From Morchella semilibera (lineage: Eukaryota; Ascomycota; Pezizomycetes; Pezizales; Morchellaceae), in assembly GCA_009192285.1 (NCBI GenBank), contig WBVU01000004.1, positions 1,014,001 to 1,078,000 of the forward strand: 64,000 nt of DNA, given 5' to 3'. Positions 10,367 through 23,788 of this stretch are shown piece by piece. The notes beneath the pieces are model-generated. The model saw only the letters and a list, made by a program, of their open reading frames with translations. It did no database searches and was not told where the DNA came from. Both the position numbers and the translations under genes were made by a program. Position 1 is the stretch's first letter, and each line of letters begins with the position of its first letter.

Positions 10367-13300
10367 GCGGAGTTGTCAATAGACATACTAGTACCAGATG
10401 AGTTAATCAAGCACTACAAAACTCTTTCATTTATGCACAATGGGCATGGGGCTTTGTACTGACACGCCTAATCAGGGAAGGGTTGTGGTATTAGGTACTA
10501 GTGACCGACATTCAAGCAAGTTCATTAGAAGCCTGGGAGATACGTATGGAATGGATTAGTCCCCTACAGACAACCTGTTACCAGATGTATACCTCGAAGA
10601 CAGCAAGAGATGCTCACCTCCATATCACAGAGGAGGCCGATTCCGGTTTGAATACTAGAAGCTAAGCCGGACACAAAGGGAATATCGGAGCACGAGGGGG
10701 ATGTGTCGGGTTCCGGAAGCCGGATCTGCATGCAGTATGTCAGAAAATATTTTCAGGCTTCACATATATTCTTTTTGGTGGAGAGTTGGTTACGGGTAAA
10801 AGCGGTATCTGATTTCAACGCTTTCGAAAAGACATTTATACCTAATTTCTCATATACTAAGGCTCACTCTTGTCATGTGGTGGCATTTATTGACCGAAAT
10901 CTAGCCCTCTTTTCTCGGGGCAAGAGAGGGTAGAATACAATCAGGCAGTATCTATGACTCAACTTGGGAGGGGGGGGAGGGGGTTAAATCTAGCTATCAC
11001 TGAGCTGTCAAAATGCGCACAACTGCTAAAAAGCAAAACGGTCCCGACATTAGGGCCTTAAGTCAAGGCTCTAAAGCCGGGAATGACTTAGATGGTGTTG
11101 TGCAGGGGTATGTAACACAGCGCGAAGGCATGCAGTTAACAGAGTTCGCAGTTGTTGAAAGAAAAAGGGCTATCAAGAACTCTATAAGGAGAGTTGGGTT
11201 AGCGAAGAAGTTTGAGGGTTAACTCGTTTAGTATTTTATAAGTGCTCCTTTAGATGCTGATAGTCAAAGTTTTCTAATGACAATTGCAGATTTTCGTACC
11301 TTTATAATTTGCTACATCCTTTCAGGGAGTGGGTGTAATATCACTTGAAGATGGTCCCACAGCCGAGACAAAACGTGTCATCCGGATTTCCCTATCTTAC
11401 TTGTTTTCACAAATCTTCTTATGGTCATATGACGGCTTCTCCCCTCACTTCAACGGGCTGCATATCTGCTACGAGGGTTTTCTGGGATTGGCTGGATATA
11501 CAAAAAGGCAAGAGCCGAAAGGTGTTGCCTAACAGGTGCGTTCAAGGTAATGGCATCAAAGGGCGGCCCGGTCCGCTTGGTGGAAAGAAAAGGAGTGCTA
11601 GTCCGAGAACTGTGTTATGCTTATTATAAAAGTTATAGTGGGTGCCAGGGGGTTAATGTTGGGGCATATTCACAGGTGGCACATGCTTGGAAGAATGTCG
11701 TAATATAATGGCGGCGTAAGGTCAGATAGCGGACCTGTACTGCACCAGATTCTGTCACGTCCCGGCCTACCAGGTGATAGGTTAAATGAGTAGCTACGAC
11801 TGAGCTTTTCCTAAGGGGTACTATATAAAAAGATAATGCAACTGGCGGGATTCGGGTATTGTTTAATGGATCAATAATAATAGTAGCGGCAGTAATAATA
11901 AATCCGGATACTACTATCACTAGCTGGTCTGCGAGTGATGGTTTGTGACGCTACCATCACTTTACTAGATCGAAGGGTCTATCCTAAGCATAGCTGCCCT
12001 AGGTTCATATTAGCATTTACATACGTATAATGCAGTGTGAATCATGCTGGGTATTGGTTATATTCAGGTGCATGCACCTATGTGTATTCAACCGTCTTTA
12101 TTCATAAATATTTCAATCTAAGTAAGAAGTACTCGCGGTCTAGATCCTGGTTTCAAACCAAAATTAATAAATATGGTCAGATAATATTAATGCAAGTCAT
12201 ATATTACTCTATAAACATGGCCATTGAAATTTAGGCACTACATACATTGGCAATTGACTCTACCTTGCTAGCTATATGTACCTAGCTAGACGGTCCCATG
12301 ATATACTATTGCAACTGAGACATAGAGGTGTAAGAAGCCCCTGTTAAAAAGTTGTCGATATATTCCTTAGTATGACCTATTAACGTCATTACTCGATTTG
12401 GCAGGAACGGTGGTTTCTATTGACGTATATATACATGTACTTATGTATACAAAACTAATTCGCTTGTTGCCATGTGACTACATGTACTAATATACATGTA
12501 GTTGAGGGAAATTAATGTAACGGCCACGACCATATATAGCTAGCGCACGATTCATTACTTCCATTGTGATGAAGGCGTATGGATACGTATATATATAAAT
12601 GTAATGTATGTAGGTACTTAGCTACATATATTGTGGCTCAAATCTCGTTTTAAGAGGTGATCTATATATTATATTCCGTGGTGATCTTAGGCTAACCGCC
12701 TATACAATATCGGGTCAGACATACAATTGGTTCCCCACCCCCTTTCTTTCTTTCCTACAGTACTCGGCCTGTAAATCTACATAACTACATATTCTGGTAT
12801 AAAAAAAAGCGTATATATATAATACATGTAGTTATATTCATTGGGAGTTCTCATAATACCTTGAGTTATGCATCAACAGGTTACGCAGCTTGCATGTAAC
12901 CCGTAGATACACTACATGTATGTATATACAAAGGGTGAAATACGTAGATTATAATTGAAATGCACAAATGTATGTAAACAGGAAAATGGTTCTAGAGTAG
13001 CAGGTATGTATGTATGTACATACATAGACTAGTACATGTCCACCAGATTTCAAACTGAACTCCGCTCAAACTAAAATCTTCAGGGGTCTTGGAGTTTACT
13101 CCAGGCTCGGCAAAATAGATTTCCAAGGAAATGTTCTTGGCAATCACCGGGGAACCGGCGATTGTGCGTGGTGCCCAAACAGTTACATATAAGACGGTAG
13201 AAGTATACCTACGTGTGATTTTAATCAGTGAAAAAAGAGAGTGTTAACTGGTCTAGCCATTTTGGGCACAGGACTGATCTACCTCGCATTTTGGGCGGTC

Positions 13301-14467
13301 GAGTCAAAATATCTGACTGGGTCATGGTTGACATGCACACTTGGACTTGCTTTCAGTGACAAAGGTCTAATGCAGGGTACAATTATTTTTTTATGGAACT
13401 TACCTACCCTAGACGATATCAATGATATGCTGTAAAAAAAACAAAAGACAAAAAGACATGATACGCTGTGTGAGAATGCGAACCATATGATCACTTTGGT
13501 TCGCAATTTAGACCCGATGCTGTGTCTGTGCCCAAGCCAAGGCCAAATTAATGACCAGGTGAAATTAATATCATATCACCAACAATTTTGTATGTGAGGA
13601 CGACGCACGGTTCATTATCTATCAGTGCTCGAACATTCTAGGCATTGGATTTAAGCACTTAGACCTTACCAAAAATCTGGTGATAGGGTAGGATAAAGGT
13701 GGTGGCGTATGTGCACCTGTTGTGAAACGTTTAACATAACGGGATAATTTTGATACTTTGGCAACGAGATTGAATTGATTACGTACTGGAATATATATCG
13801 AGTTTCACGCGGAGCTCTCATCCGGGGATGGATACATCATAGGTATCTTTTCATTGATACACCCTTATAATGTAACTAAATGTATCATGTACTCTGGGCA
13901 GGCAAGGGGACCTGAACACCAGCTGTTGTAGTAACAGTCACTGATCCGCGTATGACGTTAACTGCGAATCGAATACCTGCTTGCATGCTTTCGTGTTCCA
14001 TTTGCCTGCCCCGAGTAGGTATATAAGTATGTACATGTAGGTACATGTATCGAGTGATGATATGTGATTTCCGGCGTCCCCCGATGAAAGAGGGGTTAGA
14101 CATGTTTGGAATTGTGTTGTAGATCTATCAGTGTTCAAGCTCGTAAATTGTTAGCCAAGTTTTACACCATTGTAAGTAGGTACTGAGTAGTTCTTGGCAA
14201 TATTTCAAAGCTGGCGTGGATATCTTCATGGTGGTGAGTGCATGTAGGTACATAAACATACACATTGATGTTTTCCTGCTATTCTACAGTGAAAATTGAC
14301 ATAGATATATTTTTACTAGAACCAAATGCTGAGCCCGCACAAGCTACTTAACTTTTAGAATAAAACCACCCAAATGAGCCCCAACTTCTATCTTACATCG
14401 ACATTGATTGGAAGAACCTAGGAGAGCAAAGGAATAGAGAAAAGATAAAAGAAAAACTGTCTAAGAT

Positions 14468-17400
14468 CTACAATACAACGCTGTTCACTAAAGTATTCAT
14501 GTACTCCATAACTTCTTCGATCAATTCGGTTTCCCCCAACACATCAAAAAAAACTCTACCAGCGAGTTCCTTCAATTTGGGCATATTATGATCGCCTCCG
14601 CAAGACTTTATCACCAGTTCTCTCAACCAATCACCTCCAAGCTTTAGAATCGTTACTAAGATATCTCCATCCACCTGGCCAAAATCATGGCCTTCCCTTT
14701 CTGGCGAGGTACGGGCCATACCGACCCTGGTTTTATAAAGGTCCTGGACATATTTCAATAGTCGCAAGGCTCCTTCCTCCAAGAGTGTAAGTTGAAAGAT
14801 AGAACCATTGACGCCAGCAGCAATGAGATCCTGATCTGGGAAAAGGACGCCGGGACGCGGTTTATTTAACTGCCACGGGGGCCTCACATTTCCCTTCCTT
14901 ATGCGGGATATCGAGCTGGTTAATTCTGCCTCGACCACCGTCACCAAGCTCTCCATGGTACGAGTGTCTAGATGATTATCAATAATTAATTCGGAACTTT
15001 TATTAGTAGAAATGAGCTTACTTGGGGGCCGCCACAGTCCAGCAATACCATACTGCTTGTCAGTGGCTAAGAAAAAGTCCCTAAAAAGTTGGAAGTGATG
15101 AAATCCATTGCGAGCGGTAACATCACTTAGAAGAAAATCAGTAATTAGTTACAGAACTTATAGGAGGGTTTGGTTACCTGACAAGCTCCTTGAACTCTCT
15201 ATGTTCAAACCTGAAAATGAGCATTGAGTCGGCGCTGCAAGACAGATGAATCAACGGCCCCGTCACCGATATTTGCACAGCAGGCGACCGAACTTTCGCC
15301 TCAGCGACATCATCAAATCTTTGTAAACTATTAGTATCTATACCCTAAAACTAGTATTGCACAACCTACTTCTTTGTTGCTGCATTAAAGGTCTTCATGT
15401 AAATCATGTCTCCCGAGCAATACACGAGGGAACTAGAAAGCCAAAGATTAGATACCGAGCAATTAGAATAGTGGCATGTGTTGTGATTTACTTAGTGCTG
15501 TATGGTGCCAGAGAAAAAACAGGGGCATTGCATTGTATCTGGAGTCGTCGCCGAACCTCGATTTTTCCAGAAGGTCCATTGATAACGGAAAGCACAATAA
15601 CCCTACCCTTGTGATCCGAGGTTGTGACATTGATATAATCCGTTCCCAACACAATGTAACGGTAAGGTTTGTTTTCAATCTCAATATTCCATTCTATGGC
15701 ATTGTTGTTATAGGTTAGCAAGGAGGGAGGGTATATCAACAAAAGGCTGTCATCAAACCTGCAAGACAGTAGATCTGCTCGTTTGCTTTTCCAAAAATAA
15801 GGTCTCGTTTCGAACTGTCGCGAATATCCCTTTCGGCTCTGGACTCTCCACTACACTCTCCTTAGCTGCTGACTCCCCGAGAATTCAAAATCAAAAAAGG
15901 GGGGTCACGAACGTTCTGGGATCCACGAATCTCAGAGAACAGAACGATTTTCTTTTTCCAGGGATGTGCCTCTCGCTCTCAACTCGAGGGTCATCGGATG
16001 CAGTTCTCGAACAGGCAACAACAAGGACATTAAGAGGCTTATAAAACAAGAGTTTTCTTGGCGTCTCATTTAGACGAAGCCTACGGACACAAACCTTCTC
16101 ACTTTCCCCAACGTCAGCATAGAATATTTGTTCCTTGGTCATACCAATCACAATGTTTTCTGAATCTGGTGAGTTGATCTGTGCAAAGGCGACCAATGAG
16201 GGCTATATAATATCTATTAGTTAAGTACTAGGGAATTGTGGGTATGAGATACTCACTTCAATATCAGACTCTTCAAACACAACCTGGGAAGCTCTGAATT
16301 TCCCGTTGGGGAAATCAAATCGAAAGAGCTCAGGCCCTGCCAAAACAAATGCCGAGTCACACCTCCGTACATCAGGATGGAGTTGAACTGGGGTTGGTCC
16401 AAATTTTATCTCTTCAATTCTCTCAAGACTAATAGGGCCTTTAAAAATTAGCCACGTCAATTCCAATATAACCATTATAGTTTTAGAATCGCAAATTAAG
16501 CCATACATCTCTCAAACCCTACTTTCAGTGCAATCACAGTGCCACCTCTCAATCCACACAGTAACGTCGAGGTGTTATTGGCAGTGAGTAGAGCTACAGA
16601 CTCGCAGGTAAACAAAGCAAGTTGACCTTCAGTATTCCCCTCATACACTGGATTTATTAGCTACATGCAATCAATCTTCAGGGGCTTCGTACTAGGTTTA
16701 TCTAATACTGGTATTAATCCGTTGAGAAGATCAAAAAGGAACATTTGAATTGTGGCTTTCTGAGTTCCAACAACCACCAGCATGCGTTGATTTCTATGCA
16801 GAGTTATAGTCAGAAATTACCAAGTTTGCAAAGGTAGAGCTTACATTTCTAAGATAGTTACGAAAGTTGGGTCTTCAGAAATGGTGGTAGGCAAACCAAC
16901 AGGATTTAGAAATTTTCCGCTATTGTTTTACCATCAGCTCTTGACGCATTTTTAAGAGGCATGTGAGACTTACGTATCCCCGTCGATATGTATAGTAGCA
17001 AGGATTAACTCCACTACAGCGCCCTTCCGAATTGCAACTACTAGGAATCCGTCCTTTAGCGCCGCTGCTACAATGGTTTCTCCCACATGACATTTGTCCC
17101 TCATAACTGGAGGACTTTCTATATCAATCCCAATATCTGCCATATCAACATCGCCATCTCTACGAGGGGTGAGACTCTCCTCTTTTAATTGGGCAATAAT
17201 GATTGTACTAGGTGTAACTTGCACAGAAAAAAGATTTCCCACAGAACCCGCAGCTAGCGTAGTTTCGTTCATCTCCAGAGGGCTAAAATCGCTTGCCTCT
17301 TCCCAATCCCCAGATGGTGTCAAGAGACACAAACTCGACCTATATGGCAATGACGAAAGCAGGAAATAGCCTTTGCGAGAAGAATCGGGAAGTATCCAAA

Positions 17401-19481
17401 GCCGCCTTACACCAGAGTGATATTCTGCCGATCCTTGAATTCTTGCCTGAATTCCGTATCGCAGCTCAGTTATTGCGCCATGGTCTCCGCGACCTGTGCA
17501 GGCAAACACACGATCCCTTTCTGCTCTCCCACTGGCATAGCCTTGGGCAGGTACTTTCACAAGATCAAAATCGAAAACAGGGGACCAATTGGCGACGGAT
17601 TCTTCAAGCTTTGGTTCGGTCTCCACAGGATGTGGTCCTATCTTTAACTGATTGAAGAGTCTCAGCCCGGTCGCAGGGGAATTGATTTAAGGGCAACGGA
17701 TTTGAATAAAAAGTTAATAACTAAACTTACTAGATATACCCCGCCACTACTCATCTCCCCACCTGCAACAAGCATATCGTTTTTCGTCAACCCAAAATCT
17801 AACGATGCGAATGCTGTCCCTATCGAACAATCGAGATGGCATGCTTTGTTGGCCAACTGGATAAGGTTTGGTCCTTGCGTATCTACCTCCAGAAAGAAAA
17901 TGTCGCCATCTTCCATTGCAAGATACATGTCATCATGATCATATGCATATTTTGGAGTTCTTAAAGGTCGAGCCCATGAAGTTACAAGGGCTCCTAGTAG
18001 CCGTATTAGAAAATTTATAAGTTCATCATATTCTCTTGGTTGACTTACGTCGCTGGCCACCCCGAGGGGCGGGTGGAAATGCAATCTTTGCGAATGAAGG
18101 ACTCCCTGACATAATATCTGAGGCCTTCACAACATGCGTTGAAAACTCTGTTACCAATAAAAACGCAGAACTGATAACAAGCGGGATCACATGCAAAGGC
18201 ATGGTTATTTCTAGTAAAGTTAGATTTATCAATGGGGGTAAACCGATCAAGGCAGAAGTACCATTAGATAGACGAAACCCATGGTGGCCATGTCTAGTTG
18301 CAGTCCGTAAAGGCCTTGAGGTCCACCACTCATACAACTGTAAGCGTGATATTTGATTTGAACTACACAAAGATTCAGCTTGTTTTCTCTTCGTGGAAGG
18401 CGGATACGAAGCTTTTAAGGGCAGGGAACGGACTCAATCACAAATAACAATAAAATCACGTGATCCTGATCATCGGGGGACGGGTGAAGGAATTCCATAT
18501 GTAGGATCAAGCCATTGACGTCGAAAGTCTTTTCCTCTTTGATTGGGTTCAAAGTTTCCCCCAGGCGTACCTGCCGCTCTAATTCTTCTGTGGAGTGAAG
18601 TGCATACATCCGGAAATGATCCTGGTAAGCAGCTACCGCCAATGCCCTGGATCTGATCCAGATATTAGTCTTGATGACCTCGATGACTTTTGTGGTTGGG
18701 TATTCTATCATACCGAGGATCTATAGCTACGGACTTTCCTAAAATGGCTGGATGGACTCCATTTTCATCTATCCTCTTCATTGATACCACAAACTCAACC
18801 TCTCCCTGTATCTCGGAGTCTTTTGCGTAGATGAAAGCAAGATGGCCCGAATCTAGAGTCAGAGCGAGTATGTGGGGCGGTAACATCTGTTTACTAGTAT
18901 CTTCTCCATCCCCTCGCATATCTGTATCGTCTTGTAACTGGCTTGCTAGTCCCTGCCTGAAAATGGCATCCTGAGCTGAGTAAAAGTGTTTTCTCGGGGA
19001 TCCAAAAACTCTGGCATGCCGAATGTCGGCTTGAAAATCGGTCTTTGATCCAACCTGTCGTAGCTTACCATCTTCCGTGAGAATATGTAATTCTATAAAC
19101 GCCTCCTAGAGTAATTCAAAAAATCAATATATTCCCCCACCGTTTTCCATTAAGACATAGTAGCATTAAATCTGCATTGCTGGCAGCAGGGACCGAACTA
19201 ACCCCAATAAATACAACATCATTCAAATCCTTACTCCTGATGCGAGCCGGAATAATCTGGCGAATGACCGGCGAATGCACCAGAGTTCGAGTTAGTAGCC
19301 CATATACCGGAGGTCCCTCAGGCGAATTTGAGGAGGAATCATGGTGGTTATTATGTGCCATGAGCTGTTCACGGGCGATGTTCTGGTTCGTCCACGGCCT
19401 GTTTACCCATAAGTGTGAGTTCGAATTCTCCATCCAAGCTTTCCCGCTCCACCAAGAGACTCTTGTCCCGCCGAAAGCCAC
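14468..19481 (-). CDS. DDB1/Mms1/CPSF-A superfamily beta-propeller protein (MMS1_N + CPSF_A)
   Basis: A long gene of about 15 small introns and roughly 1,300-1,400 residues. Exon 1 is 19203-19481 (MAFGGTRVSW, then YGLLTRTLVHSPVIRQIIPA, KDLNDVVFIG). Successive exons read EAFIELHILTEDGKLRQVGS, SRALAVAAYQDHFRMYALHS, RALVTSWARPLRTPKYAYDH, LKIGPHPVETEPKLEESVAN, RFDFPNGKFRAS, YIVLGTDYINVTTSDHKGRV and VGMARTSPE near the end. This is the three-propeller layout shared by DDB1, Rse1, Cft1 and Mms1/Rik1; the N-terminal region and length fit the fungal Mms1-like group best. Likely roles by family are cullin-4 adaptor or chromatin and repair functions. One join near 15878-15922 is unresolved: either a 36-bp intron or two compensating homopolymer errors. 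The start at 19481 is the best-supported ATG, not certain. Confidence 0.78.
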
Positions 19482-20793
19482 GGGTCAAGACTCTTATATC
19501 AATTAAGCCTTGAACGCAACACCAGATGTTGGTTGGGTTACCTACTTGGTGGAAAGCAAAATATTGGAGCTCGAGTATCGCCGAAGAAAATAAAAAGCAC
19601 TCTGGTCCACAACTAGTGAGGGCTGACAGCTGCAGGAGGCGAAATGGTGGGTGATCGAAGATCGCCTGCTTGTGTGTCCGTATTTTATGCAAGACGTATG
19701 TACTGATGAAATGACGCACCAAGAGGTCTCTCCCTACAGACTTGATTCCTTCACCAGCCGTTGCCTTACTGTCCTGCAAGATCCCACAATTTGCTGTGTC
19801 TGCGCCCGTGGCCCTTTCAAAGGATCGGTAAGGTAACCTACGCGCAATGGAGCAGCGTTTTTTGCCTGTAGTAGATGCAGCCCGCAGGCAGATGTAGCCG
19901 GTATCGTGGGTAAACCGTTTCTTTTTTACTTTATTTTTTATTTTGCTGTTGCTGGCTCAAATTGAGTGGGAGCAGAGAGCTTATATATAGGAGCGGTTAC
20001 GGGCAATGGTGTAAGTTGAATTGTCGTCGTCGTCGCTGCAAGAGGTCCAAGGCCTTGAAGGCTACTATGCTTCGTGAAACATGGATACTTATGTAGTAAC
20101 AGTGAAGAAGGATACCTTAACACTTTATCGTGCTACATGTCACACATGTTTACTTTCTAGGAGCAATGATATATGATACTGGCACTAGGCTTTGATAGCG
20201 TCGGTGACGGCGCCCACGTACGCAACAGTTTCCTGGTGGAGGGGTATTCCTGGTGATTTGACTTCAATATGTACCGGGTGCATTCATTTCATCTAGGAAT
20301 ATATATCGAAGCTATCCCACCTACCATTACCTTAATGCACATCAGATTCTCGATGTACATATCTCACAATGGGAATTGATAGTCCCTTCCACTTGCGATT
20401 GGGAAGAAAAGGATAGGGAAGATGTTCCCCGCGGAGGGGTAAAATACATAAGGAAATGTTTAAAACTTCAAGGGTTTGGGACGTTGTGTGTTTGACTTGG
20501 CATTAAATTGCCTCAAAGGGCAGATTTTTACCCAACAGGGAAACAACTATCTGTCTGGAGCCACGCGACGTCGACGCGACTTGCTTTTCCCCTTGCTGGT
20601 CAAGCTCCCCTTTCGCTGGCTAATTTCGATGTATCGCATTTTGGCTGCATTTGACCTCCTTTTGAACTTGGACCCTACATACATATCACAGTACCTACAT
20701 ACCTAATAGCTCGTTTGTTCGTTCCAGCCACTATCCATCTCTTTTATTCCCGAATCTTCCAGCTTCCACATACCAACTGAAGCCTCGTTCGTG
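19482..20793. other. Divergent spacer, DDB1-like / Rab GAP
   Basis: 1.3 kb between divergent starts. It includes an open frame upstream of 19481 on the minus strand (to 19779) that overlaps the DDB1-like exon 1 in another frame; I see no domain in it and treat it as leader. The remainder has T-rich and TATATA stretches and no supported gene. Confidence 0.45.
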
Positions 20794-22386
20794 ATGAGCG
20801 GCGAAAAAATACCGGCTCTAGACCATGATAATGATTTTGCAGAAGCTGGCCCTGGGATAGAATACACTTCTAGGCCCGTCTCGGGAGCAGATCGAGACCC
20901 CGGAAAAGCAAGTGCTGCTGAAGAGGCTTGCCTACTGAGGGATCGTGAAGCTATTGCTAGGCTAGCAATATCTAAGGATGGGCTACTTAATGATAAAATT
21001 CGCAGAAAAGCATGTATGTACTTCTTTTACTTTTTCCCGGTGAAGCTGGATTGCTGATCCTCCGTAAATGATACAGGGCCCATCTTACTAGGATACGACG
21101 ATGCAGATGCAGTAACCCAGTCTCAACACGGCGATAAAGATGGTCATCTCGAGGACCAGTCTAATCCAGCATCGTGGAAAAACCTCCCTCCTCATGGGGA
21201 CGAGAATCAAATACAGCTGGACGTCAACCGGTCGTTCATTTACTATCCCACCAGTAAGCGGGAGCCTCATCTGATCTCCATCATCTGACTGGCCCTGGCT
21301 GAATGGAACTGAATTATCAAGGATAGATATGTCACCGCGGGAATCAAAAACCAGGAAACAAGAACTTTCAGACTTGATTGTGGAGGTATTACGCCGTCAT
21401 CCCATGCTCTGTTACTTCCAGGTGAGCCCGAAGTCTTTCTTAAATAACGATTTGTTTATCCCTAAAATGAGTCAAAACAGGGATTTCATGACATTTGTCA
21501 AGTCTTTTTACTAGTACTTGGACCCAGCAGGGCCGTCCCAGCGGTTGAGCATATATCGCTACTACGTATAAGGGATTTCATGCTTCCATCAATGTCACCC
21601 GCCTTGGATCACCTTCATCTATTATACCCACTCCTATATGCTGCAGACAAAAAGCTCTGTGCTCATATTTCCCGGACGCAGCCTTTCTTTGCTTTAGCTG
21701 CTACCCTGACTCTTTATGCTCATGATATCCAAGAGTATAGTGATATAGCAAGGTTATTTGATGTATTATTGGCAATGGACCCGGTTTTTCCTGTGTATCT
21801 CTTTGCAGAGGTGTGTCACTTCACCATTTCGAGGAAGAAAGAAAAAAACACATATACTGCACTTCTTGCTTACTGAAATCAGATCGTCTTACACAGGAAA
21901 GAGGAATTGTTTGAGATCCCTGATGATGAGCCTGAAATGCTCCACTCCATTCTTTCTAAACTCCCTAAGCCATTGGATTTAGAGGGACTGATTTCTCGCG
22001 CAAATCTCCTACTCGACACTTACCCCCCTGAATCACTGTCAACTTGGGGTAAAATATCCTCAAAAAGCGTACTGAAAACATCTCGGATATCACCTACCTC
22101 GAGTGGGAAATCATATACTTTAAAACAGGCCGAGGGGTTATTCCATGCGCAGTGTCGAGAGTTGGAATGGGTGAAGAAGAAAGAAGAGATATTCAAGAGA
22201 TTGGCAAAACACAAGGGACCTACAACAGCATTTGCCCTAACCATTGTTGTCGGACTTTCGGCTGTCGGATTGAGTTGGTATATGCGGAAGAACGGTGTCA
22301 ACGTGGATTTTGATGCGGTCTCCACTATCTTCACCGGCTCCGCGACCTTAAAACGTTTTTTTGCAACCATTGGAATTTCACGCTGA
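20794..22386 (+). CDS. Rab GTPase-activating protein, TBC domain, Gyp8/Gyp10/TBC1D20 type
   Basis: Five exons (20794-21013, 21077-21253, 21327-21421, 21481-21810, 21883-22386) give 441 residues. The TBC domain spans most of the protein: IRRKACWPILLGYDD, LDVNRSFIYYPT, IVEVLRRHPMLCYFQGFHDI and PFFALAATLTLYAHDI. The R-R-K entry, the Q in YFQGFHDI and the distal membrane segment ALTIVVGLSAVGLSWYM near the C-terminus are the features of the TBC1D20 branch. By family it stimulates GTP hydrolysis by Rab1/Ypt1-like or Sec4-like GTPases at ER and Golgi membranes, anchored by the C-terminal helix. The catalytic arginine finger region (the usual IxxDxxR motif) is covered by VNRSFIYYP and is R rather than a longer motif, as I read it. 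All joins are in phase. Confidence 0.88.
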
Positions 22387-23460
22387 GAACAATTGCTCCT
22401 TATGCCTCAAATATAACATGGGGTTCAGAAGGTAGCAGGATTTATGGAAAACATATTAGGGACTAGATTTCGTGTAGAGGGAGGGCAAAGGTTTGTATTT
22501 ATAGGCGTTTTAGTTGCCGTGTTTTCACTCTTATTTTTCTCCTCTCTCTATTTTTTATATCCATGTATCCAAAAGGCCCCCACTAACGGGTAGCGGGGAG
22601 AGAGTCTACACTCGTTGGCTCAATTGTGAGAGTTAGACTTATATTAGTTTTAATTATTGGCCTAAAGGTCTGCGCACTCTCTTCAAATACAAGTAGGTCT
22701 TCGGCCTTGTTCTAATAATATGGTGTCTGTAAGCCAGCTCGAGGCCTCTATAGTCGTCGTGATTACTACATGTACTCACTATCTGCATTAACTCCTACAA
22801 CAAGTGCTCGTCCCAATATTCTCCCAACAAATACAAGGCCCTGGAATTTATTGAGTGAACGAACCCCCGCCTGTTAACACCCATGTATATACATGTAGCT
22901 GTTTGCTCACTTAATACCAGAGCCCTGTACATGTACGTACAAAATATATGTACGCGACCGCCACACGTCTATTACATACAAAGTACCTGTTCCCCAGTTA
23001 CAAGATCTTGAGGGCTCTCCCCAAGCATACCCCGCCCTTGTGGGATATTTAGTACTCTATCATGTTATGTGACCGCTTTTTTACCTACTCTGTTAGAGAT
23101 ACTGGATAATTTATTTAGATTTGCATATTCAACGAAATCTTTACATTGGCCAACCGTTTTATGCCCAGCTAATGGAGCTACTAGTGTAAGTCAGACCTGC
23201 AGCGGCCTGAACCTACAGTATTGTAAGTTCCGGCGCTATGGAGATCGATGGTGTAATTAAGCAAAATCTCATTTTATAAGGATCGGACAAAGCAAAAGCT
23301 TTAGTAATAATATGACCAGCTCACTTTACGTCTAAGCTAGCATACATACATTATACATTCTTACCAGGTATAAGAACATATATGTATATGGTGGTAAATA
23401 TATTTCTTGTAATATATACCCACTCACCCTTAGCCGTTGAATTGATTCAGATACATGTAT

Positions 23461-23584
23461 CTCTTTCGCTGGTAATTAAATGCTGCCAACTTTGGGGGGG
23501 CCACCTCCGACGGCGGGAACCCCCCCGGGTGCACGGTGCACTATGGGGCCTCCTTAAATGTTGGCAGCTTCACCAGCAAAAGAG
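23461..23584. mobile_element. 124-bp inverted-repeat (MITE-like) element
   Basis: The left arm CTCTTTCGCTGGT... GCTGCCAAC (23461-23490) pairs with the right arm GTTGGCAGC... ACCAGCAAAAGAG (23560-23584) with one mismatch and a short bulge. The GC-rich centre contains a G7/C7 hairpin and GTGCACGGTGCAC. No clear target duplication was seen. It has no coding capacity. Confidence 0.55.
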
Positions 23585-23756
23585 GTAGGCGCTCCATATA
23601 AAATACATGTACCCAATTGCCATATCTGAATTATAAGTGGCTTATGAAACGTAAATTTGATATGATGCGTGTGATATTCAGAAGGACTTTTCATGCATGT
23701 ACATATTAAGGTCCTTAATGAATGGCGATGCGTAGGCAATATCTTGTCTCGCCCCC

Positions 23757-23788
23757 ACATACACACACACACACACACATACACACAC
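23757..23788. repeat. AC/GT microsatellite
   Basis: About fifteen AC units, with one interruption (ACATAC) near the right end. Confidence 0.9.

Larger units (their letters stand above)
9555..14467. other. Long AT-rich gene-poor spacer
   Basis: 4.9 kb between RPS14 and the DDB1-like gene. It contains at least eleven TACATGTA sites, a 118-bp MITE-like element (10001-10118), an inverted-repeat element (10281-10366) and, from 11.9 to 14.4 kb, strongly AT-rich sequence with TATATA tracts. Open frames at 10703-10933, 11013-11222, 11345-11629 and 13241-13435 have no recognisable domain; the first two thirds of 11013-11629 may be an old coding fragment. No gene can be supported. Confidence 0.6.

Noticed and set aside
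10703-10933. 76-codon open frame in the long spacer
   Set aside because: No family resemblance and isolated in non-coding sequence.
13241-13435. Small hydrophobic protein candidate
   Set aside because: AT-rich chance frame; no support beyond hydrophobicity.
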